The notes: generated by a model from the sequence alone, not told the origin. A DNA stretch of 64,000 nt from Paenibacillus sp. HWE-109 (GCF_022163125.1 NZ_CP091881.1:5766001-5830000), one strand, 5' to 3'; shown: positions 33,208-43,320, counted from the first letter of the stretch. A program made the numbers and translations.

Positions 33208-36200
33208 TCAGTTGGATCCATAGACCTCAAACGCACCGATTTTAAAAGATTTGGCTGCAGGAACAGCATTCAATCCGGTGAATCCTTGCCCTGATCCGCC
33301 GCTGCCTACTTGCGGAGCACCGGGCCGCTTGCCGGACATGACAATTTTCACATAACGCTTGGTGACAGAATTAAAAGCAATATCGCTCACTGTCGAGCCG
33401 TATGGGTTTGTTGCCGTAGCGACAGTCTGCCATGTTTTGTTGTCATCGGAAACTTGAATTTTAATATCTCGCGCATAGTTTTCAAAGCCCCATCTGGTGA
33501 TGGTTCGATTGATTTTTTTAGACGCTCCGAGATCGACCGAAAGCCACTGCGGATCGTTGCCGGATGTGTCTTTCGAATTGCTTTGCCATTCGGTGAACAC
33601 GCTGTCATCCACCGCATTCTTCGCCGGGAAGGACGCGGACTCTGTAGACGATACAGCCGTCTTTTTCCCTTTGGCCAGATCGAGCGTTGTTGGCGTCGGA
33701 GTTTTCTTCGTGATGATGTTATTATAGCAATCCAGCGAGATGACCGGTGCAGCTCCGTTTAAATCGGAGACAGCATACTCGGCCGTAAGGGTTCTTTGTT
33801 CGCCCGGAAGCAAGACGAAATAGTTGTCCTCCATTTTGACCGGTGCTACAAGATCGCCTGCCGTGCCTTTCTTGATCTTGGCGAAAACCGCGAAAGCAAT
33901 GGAGCTGCCGTTATTTTTGACCGTATAAGTGAGCGTTTGCTGAGAACCTGTAGTCACAGCCTTGCTGCTGACGAGTTGCAAGTCAACCGGGTTCAAGCTT
34001 TGTAGTTCCGTGAAGTCGGCATATTGATCTTGAGGCGTGTAGTTCCAATCATGATTCTGATATCTAATCAGATCTTTTTTCTTCGTTTGGGCATAGGTGT
34101 TCACACTGATAAGCTGGTTGCCCGCATCTCTCAATTCCAAACGAATGAAATAGGTAGGTGATAAATTAAGCGTATCTTCATTCAGTTTGTTCACAATCGT
34201 AATGCCGCTTGCCGTCTTGATTTTGCCGCCGAAATTGATCGTTTCATAACCGACCTTTTTAGGTGTCCCGCCCACAGCCGGACTTGCTCCATCGGGAGAA
34301 ACGTTCAGGTTATTGAACGCTTTGTCATACACTTTAGTGCTGTCGATATTGTAAACTTTTACATTGGCTTTTAAGCCCGAGTAAGCATCTTTCGTACTGT
34401 TGAGAATCTTAACTTCCTTGGAAGCGTAATCGAACATGATGTGTACTGGTTCATTCGCTTTCTTGACCCCGAAGTAAGATCCGTTGGGATTCAAATAAAA
34501 GTCGAATAGATTCCAATATAAGCTTGGGAATGAATTGTTGAGCATCCATTGAATCCAGCCTGACGCCTTGGTGTATTTATTGGCATTCACGGCTTCAAAC
34601 TGCGCGCGCTGCGCATCATATTGCTGCACTTGCGCTTTAATATTGAATTCTTCCAAGTTATTGGATGATCCATAGTGACTGTCCAGCGCTTTCTGGAATA
34701 CGTCTAACTTCCCAAAAGCTTCTCTTGATGCATGGTAATTCCATTGTTGATAGTTGTCTCCGCCTGCGTTATAAGGCCAGAGTGCGCTTGCCGGTAGAAT
34801 TTTCTTTAAGGTTTCGGTGACAGGCAAACTTGGTCCAGGACCTGCTTCCGATGTAAATCCGAATGCTCCGCCTAACTTCATGTCTTCGAAATACATTGCC
34901 GGCGGCGCATAATCATAGGTAGCATCCATGTGCATACCGCCCACCGTTCCGGTTAATTCCGCAACCTTGGCAGAGGCGCTTGAGATGATGGCGCTGAAAT
35001 CCTCCCAATGCATCTGATGTTCCAAATCCAGATACATCTGTTCAATAAATTTACCGCGCGCTACCGTCGAGCCTGGCGGCTGGTCGTCCATATTGCCATA
35101 CGAAGGCGGATTATCGCTTCCGTTCAACCAAGCAATCATACTCGGATGTACTCTTAATTCGCGAAGCTGCGAGTATAGGGATGCTCCGGCGATTTTTGCT
35201 TCGTTATCCGTGAAGGAGGCAGGCTGCTGCCATCTGTCGCAGCATACCCAGCCCGCCATGAACAGAATACCGTTCTCGTCCAAAAGCTGGAGCAGCTGAT
35301 CATCATTGAACTTGCCTTCGTCGCGAATGGTGTTCAGGCCCATATCTTTGACGTATTGAACGACCGCGTTGTTCGCATTCTGATCCCGGCGCAGAAGAAG
35401 ATCTGTAGGCGAATATCCCCCCGCCTTGATTAGAACAGGCTTGTGGTTTACATAGAATTGCACCATGTCTTTGAGCGGCGGATCAACCGAATTGGAAGGG
35501 GATACATTCATTTCCGTTGAAACTTCACGGATTCCGAATTTTTGTACCACACTATCGGAGACTTTGCCGTTTGCCTTAAAACTAAAGTCGACTGTATACA
35601 ACGGGTGATCGCCCATATTGATCGGCCACCAGAGCTGAGGGCTGGTAACATTGATCCCTAGGAAGGAAACTTCCTGATCCTTGGCTGCGGCTTTTACAGT
35701 AACAGTCTTCGAAATACTCGTAACGGCAGCGCCTGAAGGATCTTTAATAATGGCATAAACGGCCCCTGTTACGTCCACTTTGCTCGTATTGCTTAATTCC
35801 ACATAGGCGTTGAGATGAGCGGCAGCAAGATTGGCATCCACTGTTGAGGTAACAAACGGGTTGCGCGTTTTTACTGTGTCGCTGGTTTTAATAAGAACAT
35901 CGCGCCACAGTCCCATGTTGTTATCTGCCGGCCTTGGGACCCAATCCACCCAATAAATCGTCAAGTCTTTCACATAATCAGGCCGTGTGACTTGAACGGC
36001 GAGCGTATTTTTGGTTGTGCCGTCAGCGGTTACATAATCGGTAATATCCAATTCATAGCTGCGGAAGGAGCCGATGGTATCCGAGCTGTTGGCGATTTGC
36101 TTGCCATTGATCCAAATGTCTGCTTTATAGTTGATCCCTTGGAAATTGACGGCGATTTGCTTGCCTGCCTCTGACGCTGGCAGTGTAAATTCCGTGCGAT

Positions 36201-36582
36201 ACCACCATGGAACTGTGAATCTGCTTTCGTCGATATAAGCCATATTTTGACCAATGTAGGGATCTTTAATATTGCCGGCATTGACTAACGCTCCCAGAAC
36301 GGTATTGGGAACCGTCGTGCCGAACCAACCGGATGTTGAAAAGCCGGATGTTGAAATTTTCGATCCGCTTGCGGTTGCAATGGCTGCTGACTGAATATTC
36401 CAGTTCTGGCTTAACGGAAACACACTTGATGCGGCTCTTAATGAGTCTGCTGTAACATCCGTTCCTACTCCCACTTCGGCTGCTTTTGCTGTTCCTGCCT
36501 GAGCCATTGGCGTACCGGCTGCAACGAATAAAAGCGCTAACATAAAAAAAAGTGATTTCCTGATCGCTTTGGCAACATTCAT
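33208..36582 (-). CDS. Secreted GH2 exo-beta-glucosaminidase-like enzyme with C-terminal discoidin domain
   Basis: This 1124-residue protein has a signal peptide (1-29, cleavage after AQA). Residues about 55-340 form the sugar-binding and immunoglobulin-like domains of GH2 (NYKADIWINGKQIAN, NNMGLWRDVLI). The catalytic barrel follows. Motifs match exo-beta-D-glucosaminidase (CsxA type) rather than beta-galactosidase: MAGWVCCDRWQ, the acid/base Asp490 in WLNGSDNPP and the nucleophile Glu579 in GFTSEAGPGPSLP. Residues about 985-1124 form an F5/8-type (CBM32-like) domain. Activity on chitosan-type oligomers is inferred from these motifs. It is single, with an inverted repeat ACGCTT-n8-AAGCGT at 36621-36640 upstream. 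Confidence 0.85.
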   Translation of the reverse strand: MNVAKAIRKSLFFMLALLFVAAGTPMAQAGTAKAAEVGVGTDVTADSLRAASSVFPLSQNWNIQSAAIATASGSKISTSGFSTSGWFGTTVPNTVLGALVNAGNIKDPYIGQNMAYIDESRFTVPWWYRTEFTLPASEAGKQIAVNFQGINYKADIWINGKQIANSSDTIGSFRSYELDITDYVTADGTTKNTLAVQVTRPDYVKDLTIYWVDWVPRPADNNMGLWRDVLIKTSDTVKTRNPFVTSTVDANLAAAHLNAYVELSNTSKVDVTGAVYAIIKDPSGAAVTSISKTVTVKAAAKDQEVSFLGINVTSPQLWWPINMGDHPLYTVDFSFKANGKVSDSVVQKFGIREVSTEMNVSPSNSVDPPLKDMVQFYVNHKPVLIKAGGYSPTDLLLRRDQNANNAVVQYVKDMGLNTIRDEGKFNDDQLLQLLDENGILFMAGWVCCDRWQQPASFTDNEAKIAGASLYSQLRELRVHPSMIAWLNGSDNPPSYGNMDDQPPGSTVARGKFIEQMYLDLEHQMHWEDFSAIISSASAKVAELTGTVGGMHMDATYDYAPPAMYFEDMKLGGAFGFTSEAGPGPSLPVTETLKKILPASALWPYNAGGDNYQQWNYHASREAFGKLDVFQKALDSHYGSSNNLEEFNIKAQVQQYDAQRAQFEAVNANKYTKASGWIQWMLNNSFPSLYWNLFDFYLNPNGSYFGVKKANEPVHIMFDYASKEVKILNSTKDAYSGLKANVKVYNIDSTKVYDKAFNNLNVSPDGASPAVGGTPKKVGYETINFGGKIKTASGITIVNKLNEDTLNLSPTYFIRLELRDAGNQLISVNTYAQTKKKDLIRYQNHDWNYTPQDQYADFTELQSLNPVDLQLVSSKAVTTGSQQTLTYTVKNNGSSIAFAVFAKIKKGTAGDLVAPVKMEDNYFVLLPGEQRTLTAEYAVSDLNGAAPVISLDCYNNIITKKTPTPTTLDLAKGKKTAVSSTESASFPAKNAVDDSVFTEWQSNSKDTSGNDPQWLSVDLGASKKINRTITRWGFENYARDIKIQVSDDNKTWQTVATATNPYGSTVSDIAFNSVTKRYVKIVMSGKRPGAPQVGSGGSGQGFTGLNAVPAAKSFKIGAFEVYGSN

Positions 36583-36890
36583 AGATTTTCCCTCCTATTT
36601 ACTGAATGTACAAAATTAAAACGCTTTAACTTTTAAGCGTCAAAGAAGCATAAATTGTGCTGGGCATCCCCCCTCTCATGAAAACAGGCACGTCACCGCT
36701 CCTCTTCTCTGCATTTCCTTGTTAAACAATTCGCTTAATACCATAATATTGGAAATAAGATGAGGATAAAATTTATTATCTTGACCTAGTTATGGACAAT
36801 CCCGACTTTTTAATTAATTAATCGCCATTATGGCAACCAACTTTGTCTTCGGCTATATTGACTCTTCATTTACCAATATGTTACACTTCT
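36583..36890. other. Intergenic region between the GH2 and TetR genes
   Basis: The region is divergent. It holds the inverted repeat ACGCTT (36621-36626) / AAGCGT (36635-36640), which could be a control site for the GH2 gene. The 54-base block 36833-36886 also occurs at 32718-32771. I see no gene. Confidence 0.4.
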
Positions 36891-36910
36891 TTGTACTGAC
36901 CAGTCAGTTT
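36891..36910. promoter_or_regulatory. TetR operator 1
   Basis: The core ACTGACCAGTCAGT consists of two perfect 6-base arms around CA. The surrounding 20 bases occur again, identical, at 37540-37559. It lies 31 bases before the tetR start, as expected for autoregulation. Confidence 0.75.
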
Positions 36911-36940
36911 TTAAATATCATGACGAAAGGAGCATCCTCA

Positions 36941-37519
36941 TTGAGCAAAGAGAAAATCATCCATGCAGCAGTTGATGTGTTTTCGGAAAACGGATACCAT
37001 CGGGCAAGCATGGACGAAATCGCCCTGAGAGCGAATGTAGCCAAAGGAACTCTCTACTATCATTTTCCGGGTAAGGCCCAATTGTTTAAAACACTTGTTG
37101 TCCAAGGTTTCCAGGAGGTTAGTAATAAAATCCGCGCCGATCTTCAAGCTAATCTCACTCTCGAAGAACAAATTCAACGAATTATCAGGCACAATCTCGA
37201 TCTGTTTTTGGAGTCCAGCGGCTTAGCTCATATTGTTTTTAATGAATTATCCAATGGCATCGACCAGGAAGTTTTGGACGAATTGAAGAAGCTGAGAATA
37301 GACTACATTCATTTTCTTGCCGGGGTTTTGGAAGAAGGCAAACAAGAAGGCGTGCTGCGCGATGTTGACTGCAAGTTAGCCGCCGCAGGCATTGTCGGGA
37401 TGCTCGACAGCGCAGCTAATTATTTTATGAGCAATACGCATGAATTGTCTCGTGAACATATGGAACGATTCTTCTACACAATCATTACGTCGGGGTTGTT
37501 TATGACTGCAGGTGAGTAA
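36941..37519 (+). CDS. TetR/AcrR-family repressor
   Basis: This is a 192-residue protein from TTG 36941 (SKEKIIHAAVDVFSENGYHR), 8 bases after AAAGGAG; the longer frame to 36830 runs through the operator and is rejected. The N-terminal helix-turn-helix continues with ASMDEIALRANVAKGTLYYHF, the TetR signature. The C-terminal ligand domain (about 60-190) is all-helical. Identical operators lie before this gene and before the downstream P450 gene, so it probably represses both. The inducer is unknown. Confidence 0.92.
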   Translation: MSKEKIIHAAVDVFSENGYHRASMDEIALRANVAKGTLYYHFPGKAQLFKTLVVQGFQEVSNKIRADLQANLTLEEQIQRIIRHNLDLFLESSGLAHIVFNELSNGIDQEVLDELKKLRIDYIHFLAGVLEEGKQEGVLRDVDCKLAAAGIVGMLDSAANYFMSNTHELSREHMERFFYTIITSGLFMTAGE

Positions 37520-37539
37520 TTCACCTTTTTTTGATTGAT

Positions 37540-37559
37540 TTGTACTGACCAGTCAGTTT
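37540..37559. promoter_or_regulatory. TetR operator 2, before the P450 gene
   Basis: The same 20 bases as operator 1, including ACTGACCAGTCAGT, stand 33 bases before the P450 start codon. This points to control of the P450 by the adjacent TetR protein. Confidence 0.75.
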
Positions 37560-37592
37560 AAACGAAAATCAAATGAAAGCATGGTGTTGTGA

Positions 37593-38753
37593 ATGAATGA
37601 GGAAAATCCAACTTCCGCTTTAAGCGAACTGATTCCGTTGTCTTATTTTAAAGAAATGCACAATTCCTTTCCGGTGTCGTTAAATAACGAGAACACAGCA
37701 TGGAATGTTTTTAAATACGAAGATGTCAAAACGATTTTCACTCGTCACGACCTGTTTTCTTCCCAAGGTGTAGAATCCGTGAATGATCCCATTGAGTCGA
37801 GTATTCTGAGACAGGATCCACCCAAACATCGGCAATTGCGGATGCTTGTGTCTCAGGCTTTCACGCCTCGGATCATCCAAGGACTGGCAGCTAAGATTGA
37901 GGCGATAGCGGAAGCGTTATGCGACCAAATGGAAGTAAATGCCAAGGTCGATGGTCTATATGACTATGCGAGCCCACTGCCGATTATCGTCATTGCCGAA
38001 ATGCTGGGCATTCCCCCGGAAGATCGTGAGCGTTTCAAAGTGTGGTCGGATGCGCTGGTTGGGAACGATTCCGCTAGCTATTATCAATGCCAGCAAGAGA
38101 TGAGCGTCTATTTTAGCGAAATTGCCGATAGGCGGCGACTGGAACCTCAGGACGATTTGATTAGCAATCTTGTGCGCGCTAATGAAGAAGGAGCACAATT
38201 AAGCGATGTGGAAGTGATCGGTTTTTGCATCCTGCTGCTTGTAGCGGGAAATGAGACCACAACCAACTTGATTTCTTCAGCCATGCTTCTCTTCGACGGC
38301 CATGCGGATGCAAAAGCACAACTCAAAGCGGATAGTACCTTGATCCCACAAGCGCTTGAAGAGGTTCTTCGTTATTGTTCACCTGTTCAAATGATGATAA
38401 GAACGGTAACGCAGACAACGGTTCTACGCGGGCAAACGCTGATTCCCGGCCAAATGGTCAACATCTGGATTGGCTCGGCCAACCATGATGAAGCTATCTT
38501 CGAGCATCCGGAAATCTTCAATATCCACCGCAATCCGAATCCCCATCTCGCCTTTGGTCACGGCATTCACTACTGTTTGGGCGCGCAATTAGCTCGTTTG
38601 GAAAGTAAAATTGCCATTCAAACGCTGCTCCGGCGGTTCCCTGAATTCCGGCTCGACCATTCACAGCCCTTGGAGCGGATCGACAGTTGGATTATGTTCG
38701 GGGTCAAACAATTGCCGATTATTTTGCGCCATGAGATGAATACGAATCGCTAG
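37593..38753 (+). CDS. Cytochrome P450
   Basis: This is a 386-residue soluble P450 monooxygenase. The I-helix oxygen-activation motif is AGNETTTN; the E-R pair lies in ALEEVLRY; the heme loop is FGHGIHYCLGAQLAR with axial ligand Cys328. The length fits bacterial class I P450s such as CYP109/YjiB relatives. No ferredoxin or reductase gene is nearby, so electrons must come from elsewhere. The upstream operator shared with tetR suggests induction by a substrate-like compound. The ribosome binding site is weak. Confidence 0.93.
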   Translation: MNEENPTSALSELIPLSYFKEMHNSFPVSLNNENTAWNVFKYEDVKTIFTRHDLFSSQGVESVNDPIESSILRQDPPKHRQLRMLVSQAFTPRIIQGLAAKIEAIAEALCDQMEVNAKVDGLYDYASPLPIIVIAEMLGIPPEDRERFKVWSDALVGNDSASYYQCQQEMSVYFSEIADRRRLEPQDDLISNLVRANEEGAQLSDVEVIGFCILLLVAGNETTTNLISSAMLLFDGHADAKAQLKADSTLIPQALEEVLRYCSPVQMMIRTVTQTTVLRGQTLIPGQMVNIWIGSANHDEAIFEHPEIFNIHRNPNPHLAFGHGIHYCLGAQLARLESKIAIQTLLRRFPEFRLDHSQPLERIDSWIMFGVKQLPIILRHEMNTNR

Positions 38754-38775
38754 GCATCTTACTTATAGGCGAACG

Positions 38776-38962
38776 CAGAAAATAAGAGCCGCTAAAGGCT
38801 CTTATACGCGCCAAAAGTGGCTCATCTGAGGGAATAGAGGACTTTGGAGACTCTTATCTCCAAACTATTTCCCTCAAACCCCCTCCATACATAGAAATAA
38901 GAGCCCCTAAAGTCTCTTATACCCCCCCAAGACGGCTCATTTGGGGGAATAGGAGCCCCTAG
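38776..38962. repeat. Dispersed intergenic repeat, copy 2, interrupted by the insertion sequence
   Basis: The stretch has three partly repeated units around GGGAATAG and GAGACTCTTA. The hairpin ATAAGAGCC-GCTAAA-GGCTCTTAT lies at 38782-38805 and can end transcription of the P450 gene. GGGAATAGAGGACTTTGGAG, then ACTCTTATCTCC, resembles copy 1 (AATAGCGGAACTACAGGG, then TCTTATTTCC). The third unit is split by the insertion sequence and resumes at 40655. Confidence 0.65.
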
Positions 38963-40650
38963 GAGTCTGTCCGACGAAAAGAATTAAAAGAGCACTCCAT
39001 CGTGAAACTGAACGATGAGTGCTCTTTATGTGTAGCTTTGTAGCTTTTCCCTGTTCAATCTGGTTTTTCCGTAGCCTACTCCCTCTCATCCAGCCACTCT
39101 TTGTTTACGGGCAGACCTCTCCCGTTTGTACAAAGTGGCTGGTTTGGGATACTTCGCCGCATGCAATTTGCGGATGTTGTGGCTTAGAGAGAGCAGTATG
39201 AACTCCCCAGATACTTTATCCTCGCCCCGCAAATGGAATTGACGAAATCCTTGAACCTCCTTCAACTGCCCCCATATCGGTTCAACGATCGCCTTACGCA
39301 TTCGGTAAACGGCTGTTCCCTCATCACTTTGCACTTTCGTTCGCATTTCCTCTCGCAGGGGATCATGCTCGCTACGTGTGATGGAACGCTTCCCTGTTTT
39401 ACTTTTTACACACTCGTCTCGAAAAGGACATTCGCTACAGACGCTGCATTCATAAACCCAAGTCGTTGGCTTATCTGCATCATTCGCATGCACGGTTCGT
39501 TTCCGTGTAAGCTCTTTGCCAGCAGGGCAGAGATAATAATCTAGCTCAGGTACATAAGTGAAGTTGGTCTTGTCGTAGGCATTATTCTTTTTTTTGTTTT
39601 CGCGATCGGCAGCAATGTAGGCATCCACTTCAGCCTCCAGCGCCGCTGCAATGTTGGACGCACTAAAATACCCTGCATCAGCACTCAGCTTCTGAGGCCT
39701 ATCTCCTGTCATTGTTTTCATGGAATGAAGCACGTTTTCAAACTGCTGTTGATCGGTTGTTTGGTTACTCATTTGAAGTCCAACGATGAAGCCATGATCG
39801 CTGTCTACGGCAATTTGTGGATTGTAGCCTTGAATGACACCTTGGTTCCGTGTGCTCATGATGCGAGAGTCGGCATCGGTAAAATTAAATTGATCGCTCT
39901 GAGGAGATTCGGCCTGTTCCGCTGGCCGCTGTTCTTCCAAATTCTCCAGCGCAGATTTTATTTGCGCGATGCGGGCATAGCGTTCCTCCAACGATAGGGA
40001 AGGACTCGTCGGATGGGGTTCCTCCAACATTTCCTCGGTAGCAGAATACTCCAATGCTTGCCGGACTTCGTCTTCCAATTGAACGAGGCGTTTTTGCATA
40101 CGCTCACGTGACATCGATTTATGTTTAGAGGCGCTTGCCTTTATTTTAGAACCGTCAATGCTCACATGCCCGAGCGAGATATAGCCCAGTTCCATAGCGA
40201 TTTGTATGACTTGTTTGAATAAACCTGGAAGGGTATCCAGGTGGTTCTTCCGAAAGTCACTCAGCGTACGAAAATCTGGCAGGTATCCGCCACATAACCA
40301 GCGAAAAGGAATGCTTTCTTTCGTAGCTATTTGAAGTTTCCTAGACGTGAAGACGCCTGTCGCATACCCATAGAACCACAGTTTGAGCAGCATGGCAGGA
40401 TGATAGGCTTCTTCTCCACGCTTGGAGTATTTGTTAGTAATGGCAGATAGGTCTAACTGCTCGACGATGTCGCTGACAAGTCTAACTTCATGATCATCTG
40501 TTACCCACTCGCTTAAATAGATAGGTAGAAGTTCACCTTGCTCTGTGGTATATGCTTTGAATTTAGCCATGCCTACGACACATCCTTTTGAAGTCTTATT
40601 ACTACTTATTCGGAATTGTTTGACTAATTCCTGTTTCGTCGGACAGACTC
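38963..40650 (-). mobile_element. IS1182-family insertion sequence, complete
   Basis: The 1688-bp element is bounded by the inverted repeat GAGTCTGTCCGACGAAA (17 bases perfect at both ends). It is flanked by CTAG on each side (38959-38962 and 40651-40654), a likely 4-bp target duplication. It contains one intact transposase. The flanks join into one copy of the dispersed repeat, so the insertion is recent relative to the repeat. Confidence 0.9.
39086..40570 (-). CDS. IS1182-family transposase
   Basis: This 494-residue DDE transposase appears intact. The N-terminal region (about 1-130, YLSEWVTDDHEVRLVSDIVE, then LPDFRTLSDFRKNH) is the DUF772-type DNA-binding part. The DDE domain begins at HVSIDGSKIKASASKHKSMS (first Asp) and continues with KLSADAGYF (second Asp). 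The terminal VEPIWGQLKEVQGFRQFHLRG segment supplies the Glu. A four-Cys group (CSVCSECPFRDEC) lies at about 375-387. Confidence 0.93.
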   Translation of the reverse strand: MAKFKAYTTEQGELLPIYLSEWVTDDHEVRLVSDIVEQLDLSAITNKYSKRGEEAYHPAMLLKLWFYGYATGVFTSRKLQIATKESIPFRWLCGGYLPDFRTLSDFRKNHLDTLPGLFKQVIQIAMELGYISLGHVSIDGSKIKASASKHKSMSRERMQKRLVQLEDEVRQALEYSATEEMLEEPHPTSPSLSLEERYARIAQIKSALENLEEQRPAEQAESPQSDQFNFTDADSRIMSTRNQGVIQGYNPQIAVDSDHGFIVGLQMSNQTTDQQQFENVLHSMKTMTGDRPQKLSADAGYFSASNIAAALEAEVDAYIAADRENKKKNNAYDKTNFTYVPELDYYLCPAGKELTRKRTVHANDADKPTTWVYECSVCSECPFRDECVKSKTGKRSITRSEHDPLREEMRTKVQSDEGTAVYRMRKAIVEPIWGQLKEVQGFRQFHLRGEDKVSGEFILLSLSHNIRKLHAAKYPKPATLYKRERSARKQRVAG

Positions 40651-40842
40651 CTAGAGACTCTTAACTCTAGTTACCGTCTGCTCACTAGCGCCAGCCACTC
40701 ATTTTTGGCCAAAAAAAGGGAGACGGGTGGCTTCACTTGCCCACACATCTATTATCGCTACTTGACAGCCTTTCCGCCGCTCCACTCCCTGCGCGCATCC
40801 ACCTAGCCACTCTTTCCCGCCGCAGGAAGGGACCCATGCGCA

Positions 40843-43320
40843 TCAATTCGACCACACACGCAGCTCATTCAACGCGATATTGCCCCACTGACGGTTCCCA
40901 TTATTAACCTTCAGCCTCATTTTGCTCGCTGTAACCGTGGGGAAGACGACATCTCTCGTCTCTACTGTGCTGTTATTAAGCCCCCAAGCGATAGCCGCAT
41001 TGGATAGCGCTGCTGCCCAACTGGTACCGTTGAAATACTCGACATCCACATTCGTAATTCCCTGGCCGATGCCGAAATGGGTGGCTAAGCTGAGCTTGCT
41101 CGTAGTGACGGAGGTGCTCCCGAAGTCCAGCGTAATGTACTGCGGGAATGTAAACGATGTCGCACTAGACCACGCTGTGGAGTCGCTGTTATCGTTGATA
41201 TTGCTAATGGCTCCGGCATTGCCCGCCGGGAACGTAGTACTTGCCACTGCTGAAGACGCAGCGTTGGCCGGAGCGTTATACAGCTCCAATTCATTCAACG
41301 CAATGTTCCCCCACTGGTGGTTTCCGCTGATGACCTTCAATCTGAGTTGTGAAAAGGTTGTTGGTGCAAAGTTGAAGGTTTTGACTTCATCGGCGCTGGT
41401 GTTGGAAGCCCATGTGAGATTGATCCCGGATTGAATGGGCAGCCATGCCGAGCCGTTATAGTATTCAAGATCGAAGTTCGTTATCCCCTGCCCCTGGCCA
41501 AACCTCGTATTTAGTTTCAATTGATTGGCCGTCACCTGAGCCCCGCCGAAATTGAGCGTGATATAGTTCGGAAACGTTGGCGTCGTGCTGCTGGACCAAG
41601 CATAGTCGTAATACGTATCGTTGATATTCCGGATCACGGCGGTCGTCGCGTTTAAAGAGGCGAATGTCGTGCTTGCCAGAGCACGCGAAGCCAGATCATC
41701 GGCTGCTGCTTTGGCTATCGTCGGATACGCGACTGGCGCCTTGTTCGTTGCCGGAGGCACGGAACCTTGGTACTCGTGGGCACCAATATCAGGATCTCCG
41801 TTATACAAGCTATTTCCGAAGTAGTCTCGGTCACCGTTCGATGTAATCGGAACACCGGCGCCAATCAACGGAGATGTGGACTGCAGCTGGTATCCACTCA
41901 CTGTATTCATGCCGTTGCCTCCGCTGCCCGGGTTAACAAATTTCGGATTAGCCGTCACTTTGTGCGCATCTGAGCTGACCAGCGTACTGCCGCCATAATA
42001 GGCGTTGTAATCAAATGATTGACCCGTTAGATTCCACCCGCGATCTCCTACACTGTAATAAGCGTTGTTGTAGTTTTTAATGTTGGTCGGAGAGCCTGAG
42101 GTCTTCGTGAAATAATCGCTCATAACCGGATTGCCGGATTGGCTGCCTACATAGATCGTATTATTGTGATTTGTCACGTTTTTAATCGAACCGCTGTACC
42201 TGTAAATGCTTCTTTTGTCGTTTTGGCTGATATTATACCTGACCACCGTATCGACCGTGTAGTATGTATCGTTCACAAAAAGCATAAAACCGCCTGCATT
42301 ATCATGGCTGTAATTGTACTGAACCAGCGAGCCGATGTTCCCCGCATCAACGTCAAATCCCTCGCCGTCCTCGGCGCCATTATGGCTGCCGAAAGACTCG
42401 TTAAATTGCACCACGTTACGATCCGAATAAGCCCACCAAATGGATGCATTCGTTGCCAAATAGGTAGCTTCTTGAACTGTATTGCGCTCAACGACCGCCC
42501 CGTCCGTCACGTTCCAAGCTATTCCGCCCGTAGCCGGTCGAATGATTGTATTGTTGGAGATTCTCAAATTCGTCGTCGGTGTCCACGGACCGTAAGGCTT
42601 AGGCACCCAAGGCCATAAATCGCTCATCCCATAGCGGAGAATACAATTGGAACTGATGTAAATTCCGTAAGCATCCACATCCGTTAATACATTGCCATCG
42701 ATCAGTATATCGTCGAAAGCACTCGGCACATTCGATCCTACAGAATCGAAAATAATGCCCCCGGCACGCGTTGTATAGATTCCATCCACATCGTGAATGT
42801 TCATATTTTTCACATAAATGTGATGCAAAATCCCGCTTTCCTCATTCAAAATATAAACACCACGCCGTTCACCACGCGCACTATTAGTTAATGGTCCAGC
42901 AAACGGATTGGTCACCTCCAGATTATTAATTTCCCAATACTGCTGGTTTTTCAAAAGCACGGTTGACAGCTCTGTCGTGACGCCAGCGATAAGCGGCTTG
43001 CTGCCCGTCCCGTACTGGTCAATTACGATCGGACTTCCACTAGCGCCGGAACCTTTGGGCCATAGCTGACCGCTCCAGCTGCCGCCTGCCTTGAATAAAA
43101 GGCGGTCCCCGGGAGCAAAGCTTTTGGCATTCACCTTCGCCAAAGATTGCCACGCTGCGGACATACTCGTTCCGCTATTGCTGTCACTACCTCCTGCATT
43201 ATCTACATAGTAGGTCGTTCCAGCTGCCTCAGCAGTTGGCGGCGTTGCAACACTCAGGCTGAGAAGCATAACGGTCGCAACGATCAGGCTGATGATTTTC
43301 CTTCCCGTCCATTTGGACAT
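40843..43320 (-). CDS. Secreted right-handed beta-helix protein with two discoidin-like domains
   Basis: This 825-residue protein has a signal peptide (1-33, cleavage after AEA). Residues about 35-520 form a right-handed parallel beta-helix of pectate-lyase type: TYYVDNAGGSDSNSGTSMSA, repeated I-x-N-x-x-I turns, and DVDAYGIYISSN. Two tandem F5/8-like domains (about 550-690 and 695-825) share the motifs NINDTYYDYAWSS/NINDNSDSTAWSS and QWGNIALNEL. It probably binds or cleaves a plant or microbial polysaccharide; the catalytic residues are not evident. It ends the transporter operon, after a foldase gene, and a cre-like site lies 64 bases upstream. Confidence 0.8.
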   Translation of the reverse strand: MSKWTGRKIISLIVATVMLLSLSVATPPTAEAAGTTYYVDNAGGSDSNSGTSMSAAWQSLAKVNAKSFAPGDRLLFKAGGSWSGQLWPKGSGASGSPIVIDQYGTGSKPLIAGVTTELSTVLLKNQQYWEINNLEVTNPFAGPLTNSARGERRGVYILNEESGILHHIYVKNMNIHDVDGIYTTRAGGIIFDSVGSNVPSAFDDILIDGNVLTDVDAYGIYISSNCILRYGMSDLWPWVPKPYGPWTPTTNLRISNNTIIRPATGGIAWNVTDGAVVERNTVQEATYLATNASIWWAYSDRNVVQFNESFGSHNGAEDGEGFDVDAGNIGSLVQYNYSHDNAGGFMLFVNDTYYTVDTVVRYNISQNDKRSIYRYSGSIKNVTNHNNTIYVGSQSGNPVMSDYFTKTSGSPTNIKNYNNAYYSVGDRGWNLTGQSFDYNAYYGGSTLVSSDAHKVTANPKFVNPGSGGNGMNTVSGYQLQSTSPLIGAGVPITSNGDRDYFGNSLYNGDPDIGAHEYQGSVPPATNKAPVAYPTIAKAAADDLASRALASTTFASLNATTAVIRNINDTYYDYAWSSSTTPTFPNYITLNFGGAQVTANQLKLNTRFGQGQGITNFDLEYYNGSAWLPIQSGINLTWASNTSADEVKTFNFAPTTFSQLRLKVISGNHQWGNIALNELELYNAPANAASSAVASTTFPAGNAGAISNINDNSDSTAWSSATSFTFPQYITLDFGSTSVTTSKLSLATHFGIGQGITNVDVEYFNGTSWAAALSNAAIAWGLNNSTVETRDVVFPTVTASKMRLKVNNGNRQWGNIALNELRVWSN

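Noticed and set aside
33208..36582. Beta-galactosidase or beta-mannosidase
   Set aside because: The barrel motifs (AGWVCCDRW, NGSDNPP, FTSEAGPGPSLP) fit the exo-glucosaminidase branch better, with Asp instead of Glu as acid/base.
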